Made by a program: the position numbers and the translations under genes
Shown: positions 1 to 8,089 of the stretch, one piece after another
Layout: each line of letters opens with the position of its first letter
Numbering within the stretch: the stretch's first letter is position 1
Source: Acidaminococcus sp.
Lineage (GTDB): Bacteria; Bacillota; Negativicutes; Acidaminococcales; Acidaminococcaceae
DNA: 48,918 nucleotides
NCBI GenBank assembly: GCA_019416065.1
Contig: DXYB01000011.1
Span: 1 to 48,918 of the forward strand
Reading direction: 5' to 3'
Notes under the pieces: model-generated
What the model was told of the DNA's origin: nothing
Seen by the model: the letters and a program-made list of their open reading frames with translations, nothing else
Databases searched by the model: none

Positions 1-53
1 TTTTTCATTAGCGTTTGGGTCCAAAATGGTTCACTTTTATATTAGCGTTTACA
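1..53. mobile_element. Terminal end of an IS21-family-like insertion sequence (partial)
   Basis: The first 53 bases do not continue the thiS reading frame; a stop lies at 43-45 in that frame. They carry a short direct repeat (ATTAGCGTTT at 8-17 and 41-50) flanking a GGTCCAAAATGGTTCACTTTT segment. Ends of IS21-family elements typically hold several short repeats with GGTCCA/GGTTCACTTTT-type sequence and finish in the dinucleotide CA. A CA lies at 52-53, exactly where homology to ThiS resumes. No transposase (istA/istB) is in view because the window starts inside the end. The call rests on pattern memory of IS21 ends, not on an alignment. Confidence 0.5.
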
Positions 54-180
54 GGCCGTGGATCTTAGTAATGTAGCAGTAGAAAAGAACGGGCAGATCG
101 TTCCTAAAAGCCAATATGGACGTGTGCAGCTAAAAGCGGACGATGTCGTTGAAATTGTTTCCTTTGTGGGAGGCGGGTAA
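54..180 (+). pseudogene. thiS: thiS, 5'-truncated sulfur carrier protein gene
   Basis: The frame ending at the TAA 178-180 gives 41 residues that fit the C-terminal two thirds of ThiS: VAVEKNGQIVPKSQY, then VVEIVSFVGGG. The terminal Gly-Gly is the residue pair adenylated by ThiF and converted to thiocarboxylate for thiazole synthesis. ThiS is normally about 65 residues; the first ~24 are missing and replaced by insertion-sequence DNA with an in-frame stop at 43-45. The only internal start candidate is a GTG at 58-60, without a ribosome binding site. The stop overlaps the thiF start by one base (TAATG). The gene looks broken; if the junction is an assembly edge, an intact copy may exist elsewhere. 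Confidence 0.8.
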
Positions 181-818
181 TGCTGGATAAAAAAGCGTGG
201 ATGGATGCCCTGGCCGCCCGGGAAGGGGAGTCGCGGCTTGCGGCCTTCCAAAAAGGGCGCGTGGCAATCTGCGGCCTGGGCGGGCTGGGGAGCCGCGTAG
301 CGGAACTTTTGACACGGGCCGGCGTAGGATATCTCCGGCTGATTGATTTTGATTGTATTGAACCCACAAATTTAAACCGGCAGCTGTTTTTTATGGATCA
401 GCTGGGGAAATGCAAGGCGGATGCCTTGGCAGAAACACTGCAGCGGATTACGCCGCACGTAACCTTGGATGTACAGAAAGAAAAAATCACATCCGATACA
501 CTGCCAGTTCTTTTAGGCGGTGTGGATGTGATTGTAGAAGCATTGGATTTACCTACGGAAAAAGCCATGCTTACCAATGGGGTACGGGAACACTTCTCGA
601 ACTGTGCCTATGTGGCCGCTAGTGGTATGGCTGGTTTGGGCAGTGGAAATGCGTTAAAAATCCGAAAAATATCCCGCAATTTTTATCTCTGTGGGGATGG
701 CAGCCATGGCGTAGAGGAGCAGGACGGCCTTTACGGAGCCAGGGTAACCCTGTGTGCAGCACAGGAGGCCTTGACAGTACTGCAGATTTTATGTGGGGAA
801 ACGGCACGGATTCTCTAG
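180..818 (+). CDS. thiF: ThiS adenylyltransferase ThiF
   Basis: The 212-residue protein is an E1-like adenylating enzyme that activates the C-terminal glycine of ThiS with ATP before sulfur transfer in thiazole synthesis. The nucleotide-binding loop GLGGLGS is at residues 32-38, followed by the typical acidic strand LRLIDFDCIEPTNLNRQ. The length fits the short ThiF form of anaerobic Firmicutes, which lacks the C-terminal extension of E. coli ThiF/MoeB. The ATG overlaps the thiS stop and has GGAGG about 10 bases upstream, so it was translationally coupled to thiS. With thiS interrupted, ThiF has no obvious partner in this window. Cytoplasmic. Confidence 0.93.
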   Translation: MLDKKAWMDALAAREGESRLAAFQKGRVAICGLGGLGSRVAELLTRAGVGYLRLIDFDCIEPTNLNRQLFFMDQLGKCKADALAETLQRITPHVTLDVQKEKITSDTLPVLLGGVDVIVEALDLPTEKAMLTNGVREHFSNCAYVAASGMAGLGSGNALKIRKISRNFYLCGDGSHGVEEQDGLYGARVTLCAAQEALTVLQILCGETARIL

Positions 819-834
819 AAAGAAGGACAGATCA

Positions 835-1620
835 ATGACAGAAACTAAGGAAGATGTACTACTTTTAGGTGGGAAAGTATTTCATTCCCGGTTTATCTTG
901 GGAAGTGGGAAGTATTCCCTGCCTCTTATTCGCACGGCGATAGAGGATGCAGGAGCAGAAATTATCACGGTTGCCGTGCGCCGAACTAATTCTGCCGGGG
1001 AAGGAAACATCTTAAATTATATTCCCAAGAATGTAACACTACTCCCTAATACCAGTGGCGCCCGGACAGCGGAAGAAGCGGTACGGATTGCGCATCTGGC
1101 ACGGGAACTAGGGTGCGGTAATTTCGTTAAAATTGAAATTATGCGGGATTCCCGCTATCTATTGCCGGATAACCAAGAAACTATTAAAGCGACGGAAATC
1201 CTGGCAAAGGAAGGCTTTGTGGTACTGCCCTATATGTTCCCGGATCTGTATGCGGCCCGTGCTTTGGTAGAGGCTGGGGCCGCAGCTGTAATGCCACTGG
1301 CGGCCCCGATCGGCTCCAACAAAGGACTAGCGGCCAAGGAATTCATTCAGATCCTTTTGGACGAAATTGAATTGCCCATTATTGTAGATGCTGGCATAGG
1401 GCGACCGTCCCAAGCTTGTGAAGCCATGGAAATGGGCGCCAGTGCCATTATGGCAAATACGGCGCTTGCCACGGCAGGAAATCTGCCGCTCATGGCACAA
1501 GCCTTTAAGGCAGCGATAGCAGCTGGAAGAAAGGCGTATCGCGCCGGGGTAGGGAGGGTTTTATCCAGAGGGGGAGCTGCCTCTAGTCCTCTTACAGGCT
1601 TTTTACGGGAGGAAAACTGA
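835..1620 (+). CDS. thiG: Thiazole synthase ThiG
   Basis: A 261-residue TIM-barrel enzyme that condenses deoxyxylulose 5-phosphate, dehydroglycine and ThiS-thiocarboxylate sulfur into the thiazole phosphate of thiamine. The Schiff-base lysine is K99 in FVKIEI. The phosphate-binding part is the family signature MPLAAPIGSNKGL, followed by IIVDAGIGRPSQACEAMEMG. I placed the start at the ATG of 835 because it follows AGAAGGA by about 7 bases; an in-frame ATG at 793 lies inside thiF and has no such site. The stop overlaps the thiH start by one base. The substrate DXP would come from dxs at 8890-10791. Confidence 0.95.
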   Translation: MTETKEDVLLLGGKVFHSRFILGSGKYSLPLIRTAIEDAGAEIITVAVRRTNSAGEGNILNYIPKNVTLLPNTSGARTAEEAVRIAHLARELGCGNFVKIEIMRDSRYLLPDNQETIKATEILAKEGFVVLPYMFPDLYAARALVEAGAAAVMPLAAPIGSNKGLAAKEFIQILLDEIELPIIVDAGIGRPSQACEAMEMGASAIMANTALATAGNLPLMAQAFKAAIAAGRKAYRAGVGRVLSRGGAASSPLTGFLREEN

Positions 1621-2873
1621 TGGAACAGAATCATTTTCTCTTTGATGGCACGCAACTGACCCAAACGGCTTTGGATAAAAAGCATATGTTGGAAGAGCAT
1701 CCAGAATGCCGCACGGATCCTATGACGTATTTCCCAGATATGGAGCAAATCCATTCTGACGTTCGGGAAACCGTGATGGCAGAAGTAGAATCTTATGATC
1801 CGGCTGCCTACCGCCCTCAGGATGTTCGCCGGGCCCTATTACACAGGGAGCGGAATATAGAAGATCTAAAAGCCTTGCTATCACCTGCAGCGGCTCCTTT
1901 TTTGGAGGAGATGGCGCAAAAGGCGCATGATCTAACCAGCCTGCATTTTGGCAATACGGTCTATGTTTTTACGCCGCTGTATTTGGCAAATTACTGTGAG
2001 AACTATTGTATTTACTGCGGGTTTAATTGCTATAATAGCATTCATCGCTTGCAGCTCACAGGAAAGCAGATGGAGCATGAGATGCAGATTATTGCCCAAA
2101 GCGGGATGGAAGAAATCCTACTGTTGACGGGAGAAAGTAAGCATAAAAGCAGCGTGGAGTATATCGGAAAAGCCTGCAAAATGGCAAAAAAATATTTCCG
2201 AAATGTGGGACTAGAAGTTTATCCCATGAATACGGACGAATATCGCTATTTGCATGAATGTGGGGCAGATTATGTAACCGTATTCCAGGAAACCTATGAT
2301 CTAAAGAAATATGAAACGCTACATCTTCTTGGCCACAAGCGTGTCTGGCCCTACCGTTTTGAATCCCAGGAACGGGCCCTGATGGGAGGCATGCGAGGTG
2401 TCGGATTCTCTGCGCTTTTGGGGCTTTCTGATTTTCGTAAAGATGCCTTGGCCACAGCATTGCATTTGTACTATCTCCAGCGGAAATATCCCTGGGCCGA
2501 AATGAGCCTTTCCTGTCCTCGTTTGCGACCGATTATCAATAATGCCAGTATTAATCCCCAGGACGTGGGGGAAAAGCAACTGTGCCAGATTTTGTGTGCG
2601 TATCGACTTTTTTTGCCTTACGCAGGGATTACGGTATCCAGCAGGGAGAGTGCCTCTTTCCGTAATGGGATTGTTAAAATCTGCGCCACCAAAGTGTCCG
2701 CAGGCGTTTCTACAGGTATTGGAGATCACGAGGAAAAATATGAAGGCAAACAGGAGGGGGCAGAAGGCGACGAACAATTTGAAATCAAAGACGGTCGTAG
2801 TCTGGCAAAAATGACGGGAGATATGGAGCAGGCAGGACTACAACCCGTGCTTAATGATTATTTATATGTCTAA
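1620..2873 (+). CDS. thiH: 2-iminoacetate synthase ThiH (radical SAM tyrosine lyase)
   Basis: A 417-residue radical SAM protein that cleaves tyrosine to p-cresol and dehydroglycine, the oxygen-independent route to the thiazole glycine unit. This suits an anaerobe. The 4Fe-4S motif CxxxCxxC is C126, C130, C133, within the core domain after an N-terminal region of about 110 residues typical of ThiH. The C-terminus (EQFEIKDGRS and following) is the family's tail, but a charged Glu/Lys/Gly-rich stretch at about residues 367-384 is longer than I expect. The end overlaps the next gene by 8 bases, so the last steps are coupled. Confidence 0.95.
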   Translation: MEQNHFLFDGTQLTQTALDKKHMLEEHPECRTDPMTYFPDMEQIHSDVRETVMAEVESYDPAAYRPQDVRRALLHRERNIEDLKALLSPAAAPFLEEMAQKAHDLTSLHFGNTVYVFTPLYLANYCENYCIYCGFNCYNSIHRLQLTGKQMEHEMQIIAQSGMEEILLLTGESKHKSSVEYIGKACKMAKKYFRNVGLEVYPMNTDEYRYLHECGADYVTVFQETYDLKKYETLHLLGHKRVWPYRFESQERALMGGMRGVGFSALLGLSDFRKDALATALHLYYLQRKYPWAEMSLSCPRLRPIINNASINPQDVGEKQLCQILCAYRLFLPYAGITVSSRESASFRNGIVKICATKVSAGVSTGIGDHEEKYEGKQEGAEGDEQFEIKDGRSLAKMTGDMEQAGLQPVLNDYLYV

Positions 2874-3423
2874 TCTTGTATGTGTCACAAATCGGAGATT
2901 GTGCAGAGGGGATTTTCTTACACAAATTACCAAAGTTCTTTCGCTTCATCCAAAAGCGTTACTGCTCCGTGAAAAAGACCTTTCCGAGGCTGCTTATTTT
3001 GCGCTGGCAGCAAATGTATTGCGCCTATGCCGAAATGCACAAATTCCCTGCATCCTGCACAATTTCTCCAATGTGGCAGAGACACTCCGACCCGATGGCC
3101 TGCATTTGCCACTTGCTAAATTAGAACAGCTAGCGGAAAACCATAGGAAACGTTGGAAGATCCTGGGCGCATCTTGTCATGATTGGGCGGATGTAGAAAA
3201 AGCAATAAAACTAGGAGCCACCTATGTGACCTATGGACACGTCTATGCAACAGACTGCAAACCAGGGCTTCCCGCAAGAGGTGTAACAGCATTACAAACG
3301 ATTTGTCGAAAAAGCCCTATACCCGTATATGCCATTGGTGGTATAAGACCAGAAAAATGGCCGGAATTGCAAAAAGCAGGTGCTGCCGGAGCTTGTCTCA
3401 TGAGCTGGTTTATGCAAGTGTAG
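2866..3423 (+). CDS. tenI: ThiE/TenI family protein, probably thiazole tautomerase
   Basis: A 185-residue TIM-barrel protein of the thiamine phosphate synthase superfamily. LREKDL near residue 38 and the C-terminal phosphate loop PVYAIGGI are common to ThiE and TenI. The segment GHVYATDCKPGLPARGV has the TDCKxGLxxRG pattern of Bacillus TenI, where ThiE usually reads FxTxTK, so a thiazole tautomerase role acting on the ThiG product is favoured. ThiE activity cannot be excluded. The start used is the ATG at 2866, overlapping the thiH stop by 8 bases; an ATG at 2854 is possible. No strong ribosome binding site is seen, consistent with coupling to thiH. Confidence 0.8.
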   Translation: MSNLVCVTNRRLCRGDFLTQITKVLSLHPKALLLREKDLSEAAYFALAANVLRLCRNAQIPCILHNFSNVAETLRPDGLHLPLAKLEQLAENHRKRWKILGASCHDWADVEKAIKLGATYVTYGHVYATDCKPGLPARGVTALQTICRKSPIPVYAIGGIRPEKWPELQKAGAAGACLMSWFMQV

Positions 3424-3767
3424 CTTATACCATTTGCTGTTTTTAGTGTCCACACGCTAGGAGTCGTAGCAGTGGTCGCTGCAGCAGATATTGTAACAGG
3501 AGCCGCTGCTTTTTTCCGAGATTGTCTGGAAAGATTATGAGCGAGGAAAATAACGCGAATGGTAACCAAGCGCGCCTTTACCATCGTAATAAGAGGCAAA
3601 CCATTGCGCGAAAGAAAAGCCTTAAGCCGGACAATCAGTTCCATCACATGACGGACTTCCTGACGGGATACCTTGGGCCGAGCAAACGGAACCTTAATAG
3701 AACGCGCGCAACCAGTTACGTCTTTAAAAGTCATAATGATGGTATGGGTAATTTCACCTTCGTGCAA
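3243..3767 (-). CDS. Probable DUF2922 protein gene lacking its normal stop (possibly decayed)
   Basis: Downstream of a clear GGAGGT (3777-3772) the minus strand has an in-frame TTG at 3767. The first ~70 residues fit the small DUF2922 family: IIMTFKDVTG, VPFARPKVSRQEV, and a hydrophobic pattern ending in VKARLVTIRVIFL. DUF2922 proteins are usually about 70-75 residues. Here the frame stays open for 174 residues, through an Ala/Thr-rich stretch and 180 bases antisense to tenI. The tail is probably not native; loss of the stop codon by mutation would explain it. Function of the family is unknown. DUF2922 genes often follow a DUF1659 gene; no intact one is seen in 3780-3965. Confidence 0.5.
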   Translation of the reverse strand: MHEGEITHTIIMTFKDVTGCARSIKVPFARPKVSRQEVRHVMELIVRLKAFLSRNGLPLITMVKARLVTIRVIFLAHNLSRQSRKKAAAPVTISAAATTATTPSVWTLKTANGISYTCINQLMRQAPAAPAFCNSGHFSGLIPPMAYTGIGLFRQIVCNAVTPLAGSPGLQSVA

Positions 3768-3950
3768 AGTTACCTCCATGAACTAAAACAAGAACGATTT
3801 TTTAGACTCACTATATAAGAGCAGGACAAGAAGAAGTTTTACGAAAAAAAGCAGGAATTTCGTACGTGATGTCGAAACAGGGGAAATATGAATAGCAAGT
3901 CTTCGTTTTGGTTATAAACATAATTTAACATAATATATATTATAGGACGT

Positions 3951-3998
3951 AAAAATAATTGAAAGATAGGAGCAGTGAATGCGATTCACTGCTCCTAT
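3951..3998 (-). terminator. Rho-independent terminator of spoVS
   Basis: A perfect 14-bp inverted repeat (3966-3979 with 3985-3998) closes a 5-base loop. On the minus strand it lies 43 bases past the spoVS stop and is followed by CTTTCAATTATTTTT, a U-rich tail. It may also stop plus-strand readthrough. Confidence 0.75.
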
Positions 3999-4041
3999 TG
4001 CTTTAGGATTATTCAATTTTTGCAACTGACACGTATGGCCT

Positions 4042-4302
4042 TTAACGAGGTTCAACCAATAATTTGATCGCAGTGCGTTCTTCACCATCAATGGTGATAT
4101 CAATAAACGCTGGTACACATACCAGATCCATGCCATGAGGGGCTACAAATCCTCGAGCAATGGCAACAGCTTTTACCGCCTGATTCAAAGCGCCAGCACC
4201 GATGGCCTGAATTTCTGCTTTACCATTTTCTCTTAAGACGCCTGCTAATGCTCCTGCTACAGAATTCGGATTAGATTTTGTCGAAACTTTTAGTACATCC
4301 AT
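4042..4302 (-). CDS. spoVS: Stage V sporulation protein S (SpoVS)
   Basis: The 86-residue protein is a nearly canonical SpoVS: MDVLKVSTKSNPNSVAGALAG at the N-terminus and an Alba-like core ending in TAIKLLVEPR. In Bacillus it affects septation and spore coat stages; homologues are widespread in non-sporulating Firmicutes and Thermus relatives, where they are thought to be nucleic-acid-binding regulators. The start has a strong AAGGGGGAA site. It is transcribed alone from its own promoter (4418-4426) and ends at a hairpin, downstream of the nudF end of the large recN-argR-nadK block. Confidence 0.95.
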   Translation of the reverse strand: MDVLKVSTKSNPNSVAGALAGVLRENGKAEIQAIGAGALNQAVKAVAIARGFVAPHGMDLVCVPAFIDITIDGEERTAIKLLVEPR

Positions 4303-4417
4303 TTTTGTTCCCCCTTATGGTTTTTTAGATAGCATTCAGGAAAGAAACTTCGCACTAGATCCCACGTGTGTAGTATCAATATTCCTAAAAAAGACATTTT
4401 CACACTGGATAGTTGCA

Positions 4418-4426
4418 TTATAGCAC
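4418..4426 (-). promoter_or_regulatory. Extended -10 promoter for spoVS
   Basis: The minus strand reads TGCTATAAT (4426-4418), a perfect TATAAT with the TGn extension, about 115 bases upstream of the spoVS start. No good -35 is found at 16-18 bases, which extended -10 promoters tolerate. Confidence 0.6.
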
Positions 4427-4472
4427 AGTTTTTAAACTTTTGTTACTAAAATTTCTACTAAAATGGTATTTT

Positions 4473-5039
4473 TTATAGGTTTTTAATAGTTTTCCGTTGG
4501 AGAAGGTACAAAAGGAGTGCCGACAGTGTCTTCGCATCAAAAATATCTCCGGCGACGATCATTTTTTCTATCTCATTTTCCGGAAGTGTTACTACATTAA
4601 GAAATTCGTCCGGATCTGGATGTTGTTTTCCTGTTGTCAAGCCTTTTGCTAAGTATAGATGAATGGTTTCGTTAGTAAAACCAGGTGTAGTGACGATACT
4701 CGTCAGCGGTGTCCATTGAGAAGCACTTAATCCCGTCTCTTCGGAAAGTTCCCGCTTGGCACAAGAAAGAGGGTCCTCCCCTTTCTCCAATTTTCCGGCC
4801 GGAATCTCATAGAGGACAGAACTCGTGGCGTACCGGTACTGCTTCACAAAAATCATTTTTCCGTCTTCAGTCACAGGCAGGATGCCCACAGCTCCTTGAT
4901 GCTTTATATACTCTCTTGTGGATTCCCGCCCATTAGGAAGTTTTACTTTATCCACATATACGTGAAGCAGGTGCCCATTAAAAGCAAGTTCGCTGGATAG
5001 TTGCTGCTCGTCCAGTTTGGGATCATGTAAGATTTTCAT
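4473..5039 (-). CDS. nudF: Nudix hydrolase, ADP-ribose pyrophosphatase type
   Basis: A 188-residue Nudix protein. The full Nudix box spans residues 82-104: G82, E88, then RELSEETGL at 96-104, with R96, E97, E100 and E101 in metal-binding positions. The upstream strand FVKQYRYA and the motif YEIPAGKLE are those of the ADP-ribose pyrophosphatase branch (NudF/YqkG), which splits ADP-ribose to AMP and ribose 5-phosphate. The start lies 17 bases inside the end of recN, so it is translated as the last gene of the block. Confidence 0.85.
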   Translation of the reverse strand: MKILHDPKLDEQQLSSELAFNGHLLHVYVDKVKLPNGRESTREYIKHQGAVGILPVTEDGKMIFVKQYRYATSSVLYEIPAGKLEKGEDPLSCAKRELSEETGLSASQWTPLTSIVTTPGFTNETIHLYLAKGLTTGKQHPDPDEFLNVVTLPENEIEKMIVAGDIFDAKTLSALLLYLLQRKTIKNL

Positions 5040-6735
5040 GCTGATGATACTCCTTTTGTTTGAACGCTTTAGCCATCATAAGCATTTCTCTGGCACTTTT
5101 TTCTACGGATGCAGAAGTATTGGTGCCTCCTGTCATACGCATAATTTCACGTACGCGGCCTTCTTCCTCCAATGGTTTGATCTTGGTTAATGTGGTCTCA
5201 TTTTCCGTCTGTTTCTGAATAAATAAGTGATGGTCCGCAAAGCTGGCAATTTGGGCTAAGTGCGTGATACACAGCACCTGGTGCTGTTCTGCTATCAAAG
5301 CCATTTTTTCGCCCATTTTCTGTGCCGTAACGCCACCGACTCCGGTATCGATCTCATCAAAGATCATCGTAGAAACACCGCAATTTTGTAAGGTCGCCGT
5401 TTTTAGCGCCAGGGCAAAGCGGGATAATTCTCCGCCAGAAGCAATTTTACCCAAGGGTTTCATAGCCATACCAGCGTTAGCTGAAAATAAAAATACGCCC
5501 TCATCTTGCCCGTTGCTCCCACATTGGGATAACCGGTTCAGACGGATTTCCACTTTACCTTGGGGCATAGCCAAATCCCTGATATGGGGCAATAGTGCCT
5601 TGCACAAGGTCAGTGCTGCTTTTTCACGTGCATGGGATAGCTTGTCCGCCTGTTCTTCCATTTCTTTTCTACAAAAGGCTTCTTTTTTACGGCTCTTTGC
5701 AATTGTGGCTTCCAGAGAAAGTAATTCCTGGTATTCTTTTTTCATTTTTTCCCTGGTAGCTAAAACGTTTTCCAGCGTCCCACCGTATTTCTGCTTGAGA
5801 TGATACAGTGCATCCAGCCTTTCCTGTGCTTTTGCCAGTGTCTCTTGATCCCCGCTATCAGTTTGCAGAAGATCTCCTAATGACTGCCGTACATCTTCTA
5901 CTGTCTGCCAGGAAGAGTCCAGTGCATCCCTGTATTCCGCCAGTTCCGGTGCATAATCCAGCACCTGTTCCAAGGAGCGTACTGCTAGATTTAAGCCGTC
6001 TAGAACACCGTCATTTTCTCCGCCTTCTAAGTAATGATGGGCCTCCCCTACGGCTTGCAGGATATTTTCCTGGTGCAGCAACTTTTTTACCACCTTCCGG
6101 AGCCGATCATCCTCCCCCGGCTTTATCTGGGCATCATCGATTTCCTGGATGGCTTCTTCCAATTGTTTTAAGTCTTCTTCTTGATGCGCATTTTTATTAA
6201 GCCAACTATGGAGCTCCTGGGAAGCATCACGATACTTTTGATAACTTAGTTTGTAAGAGGTAAGCAATGGTGGGATACTTTTATCATATTGATCCACTAC
6301 CCGCAACGGTGCTTCCGGTAAAAGTAAGCTCTGGTTCTCATGCTGCCCGTGAATATCGGCCAAAAGAGAGCCTAGGCGGCTAAGTACATGCACAGGAACC
6401 TGGCGCTCATTGACAAATGCTTGGCTTTTACCAGAAGCCGTAACCTTGCGGCGTAGAAATAACGTATCATCCTCGTTGGTAAAATCCAGCTCTTTGAGTG
6501 CTTCTTGCACTATTGATTCGCCTTCAATATCAAACACGGCCTGTATCCAATACGCACCCGCCCCCGGACGCAAATATTCCACGGAAGCCCGGCCGCCCAG
6601 TACCAACCCAAAGGCATCGATCAAAATGGATTTACCTGCACCGGTTTCTCCCGTAAATACGTTAAATCCCGGTGTAAATTCCACCCGTAGATTGTCAATC
6701 AGGGCAAAATGGTGTACTTCCAGTGATTGCAGCAT
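5023..6735 (-). CDS. recN: DNA repair protein RecN
   Basis: A 570-residue SMC-like ATPase for recombinational double-strand break repair. The N-terminal head has Walker A GETGAGKS at 29-36; two long heptad-rich stretches (roughly 155-225 and 300-365) form the coiled coil; the C-terminal head has the signature GGELSR, Walker B TMIFDEIDTGVGG and the H-loop region LCITHLAQIASFAD. The length matches the family. The gene begins one base after the argR stop. The argR-recN pair is a conserved Firmicute arrangement. Confidence 0.96.
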   Translation of the reverse strand: MLQSLEVHHFALIDNLRVEFTPGFNVFTGETGAGKSILIDAFGLVLGGRASVEYLRPGAGAYWIQAVFDIEGESIVQEALKELDFTNEDDTLFLRRKVTASGKSQAFVNERQVPVHVLSRLGSLLADIHGQHENQSLLLPEAPLRVVDQYDKSIPPLLTSYKLSYQKYRDASQELHSWLNKNAHQEEDLKQLEEAIQEIDDAQIKPGEDDRLRKVVKKLLHQENILQAVGEAHHYLEGGENDGVLDGLNLAVRSLEQVLDYAPELAEYRDALDSSWQTVEDVRQSLGDLLQTDSGDQETLAKAQERLDALYHLKQKYGGTLENVLATREKMKKEYQELLSLEATIAKSRKKEAFCRKEMEEQADKLSHAREKAALTLCKALLPHIRDLAMPQGKVEIRLNRLSQCGSNGQDEGVFLFSANAGMAMKPLGKIASGGELSRFALALKTATLQNCGVSTMIFDEIDTGVGGVTAQKMGEKMALIAEQHQVLCITHLAQIASFADHHLFIQKQTENETTLTKIKPLEEEGRVREIMRMTGGTNTSASVEKSAREMLMMAKAFKQKEYHQHENLT

Positions 6736-6736
6736 A

Positions 6737-7192
6737 CTAACGCCCTTTTTTCTTCATTAGGCGCTCTTTTACGTCCTCGACATGCTCTCGGGTATCCACG
6801 ATTATAAGAACTGTATCATCGCCGCCCACCGTACCCAATAGTTCCTTCCAGTTTAAATGATCCAGGGCATACGCTACCGCTTGCGCCGTACCGGGGAGCG
6901 TATGAAGCACGATCAGATTGCCTGTGCTTCTAATCGTCAAGGTATAGCTACGTAACGTGCTTTCCATGCGTTCTGCCGTCAAAATCCTTGTGGTTTCTGT
7001 GGGGAAAGAATATTTGTAACGACCATCTTCACCGGGGACCTTAATCAGCATCATGTCCTTTATATCCCGGGATACAGTGGCTTGTGTTACCTTAAAGCCC
7101 TCTACTTCCAACGCTTCTGCCAATTCACTTTGGGTTTCAATTTGCTGCCTTTTGATAATTTCCTTAATCGCTTCCTGCCGTGAGACCTTCAT
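6737..7192 (-). CDS. argR: Arginine repressor ArgR
   Basis: The 151-residue protein has the N-terminal winged helix (residues 1-70, with TQATVSRDIKDM as recognition helix) and the C-terminal oligomerisation and arginine-binding domain with the GTVGGDDTVLII motif. In Firmicutes ArgR/AhrC represses arginine biosynthesis and activates catabolism as an arginine-bound hexamer. AGGAGG stands 8 bases before the start. No arg genes are in the window; ArgR is carried in the recN block as in many Firmicutes. Confidence 0.96.
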   Translation of the reverse strand: MKVSRQEAIKEIIKRQQIETQSELAEALEVEGFKVTQATVSRDIKDMMLIKVPGEDGRYKYSFPTETTRILTAERMESTLRSYTLTIRSTGNLIVLHTLPGTAQAVAYALDHLNWKELLGTVGGDDTVLIIVDTREHVEDVKERLMKKKGR

Positions 7193-7203
7193 GGGTATAC
7201 CTC

Positions 7204-8079
7204 CTATAAAATAGTTTGTCCTTCATTTTTCAGCATTCGCTCCGACCAGGTTGCATAATAGGACGGCGGTGCAACATGCATAAATACCGCATCAATGGGA
7301 TTTTGTTCAATAAGCGCCCGTTCATCCCAGTACAGATGACTAACCACCATACCATCCGCAGACACCAGGATATCTTCATAGGGCGGCCGCGGCGCAATCT
7401 CCACCGGATCCGTAATGGGTATCACTAACGGACGGGCATGGAGAGCATGGGGGCAAATCGGAGTAATAATACTGACCCTGAGACTGGGCTGCACAACTGG
7501 CCCTCCGGCAGAAAGGGAATACGCCGTAGAGCCCGTAGCTGTTGCCACAATCAGTCCGTCGGAAGGGGAATTGGCAGATGGCTGTCCCGCAATTTTTATG
7601 CTGAGCCGTGTCAACCTGGATCGATCGCTGCTTTCCAAAACCATATCGTTTAAAGCATGAGCCTTGCATACCATTCGGCTTCCCTTCCAGATCGTGACTT
7701 GCAGCATGGCGCGTTTTTCTAAAGAGTACTCTCCCTTTTTCAGCTGCCGCAGGATGGGGAACAGTTGGGAAGCCCCTGCCTCCGTGAGAAATCCCAGTTT
7801 CCCCATGTTAATCCCCAGAAGGGGAATCCCCAAGGGCGTCACATAACGAGCCGCTCGCAAGATGGTGCCATCGCCCCCTAACGTAAGCGCCAGAGAAAGC
7901 TGGTTCAGGCTTGCCACATCATCCTGGTCATAGCTTGCTACGTCATAGGTGGCCGCTATTTCCCTTGGAAAAGCAAGCGGAAGTTCTTCCGCCTGACAAA
8001 ATGCCACTAGCTTTGGCAAAAAATCCCGGACCTTTTGCTTGGGGAGATTAGGAAAAACGCCTATTTTTTTTAGTTCCAT
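7204..8079 (-). CDS. nadK: NAD kinase
   Basis: A 291-residue NAD kinase that makes NADP+ from NAD+ and ATP. The diagnostic GGDGT motif is at residues 68-72, followed by LLGINMGKLGFLTE. The NAD-binding segment HALNDMVL and the Gly-rich TATGSTAYSLSAGG are present. Length and order are standard. The gene lies 11 bases before argR and 10 bases after tlyA; the order tlyA-nadK-argR-recN is conserved in Firmicutes. Confidence 0.96.
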   Translation of the reverse strand: MELKKIGVFPNLPKQKVRDFLPKLVAFCQAEELPLAFPREIAATYDVASYDQDDVASLNQLSLALTLGGDGTILRAARYVTPLGIPLLGINMGKLGFLTEAGASQLFPILRQLKKGEYSLEKRAMLQVTIWKGSRMVCKAHALNDMVLESSDRSRLTRLSIKIAGQPSANSPSDGLIVATATGSTAYSLSAGGPVVQPSLRVSIITPICPHALHARPLVIPITDPVEIAPRPPYEDILVSADGMVVSHLYWDERALIEQNPIDAVFMHVAPPSYYATWSERMLKNEGQTIL

Positions 8080-8089
8080 TCTCCACCTC

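Noticed and set aside
1..179. TPP riboswitch upstream of the thi operon
   Set aside because: No THI-box sequence is seen; the upstream DNA is replaced by the insertion-sequence end.
3522..3818. 98-codon plus-strand frame opposite the DUF2922 gene
   Set aside because: The minus strand has the ribosome binding site and family match; the plus frame resembles nothing and is basic throughout.
5264..5803. 179-codon plus-strand frame over recN
   Set aside because: Antisense shadow of recN with no family features.
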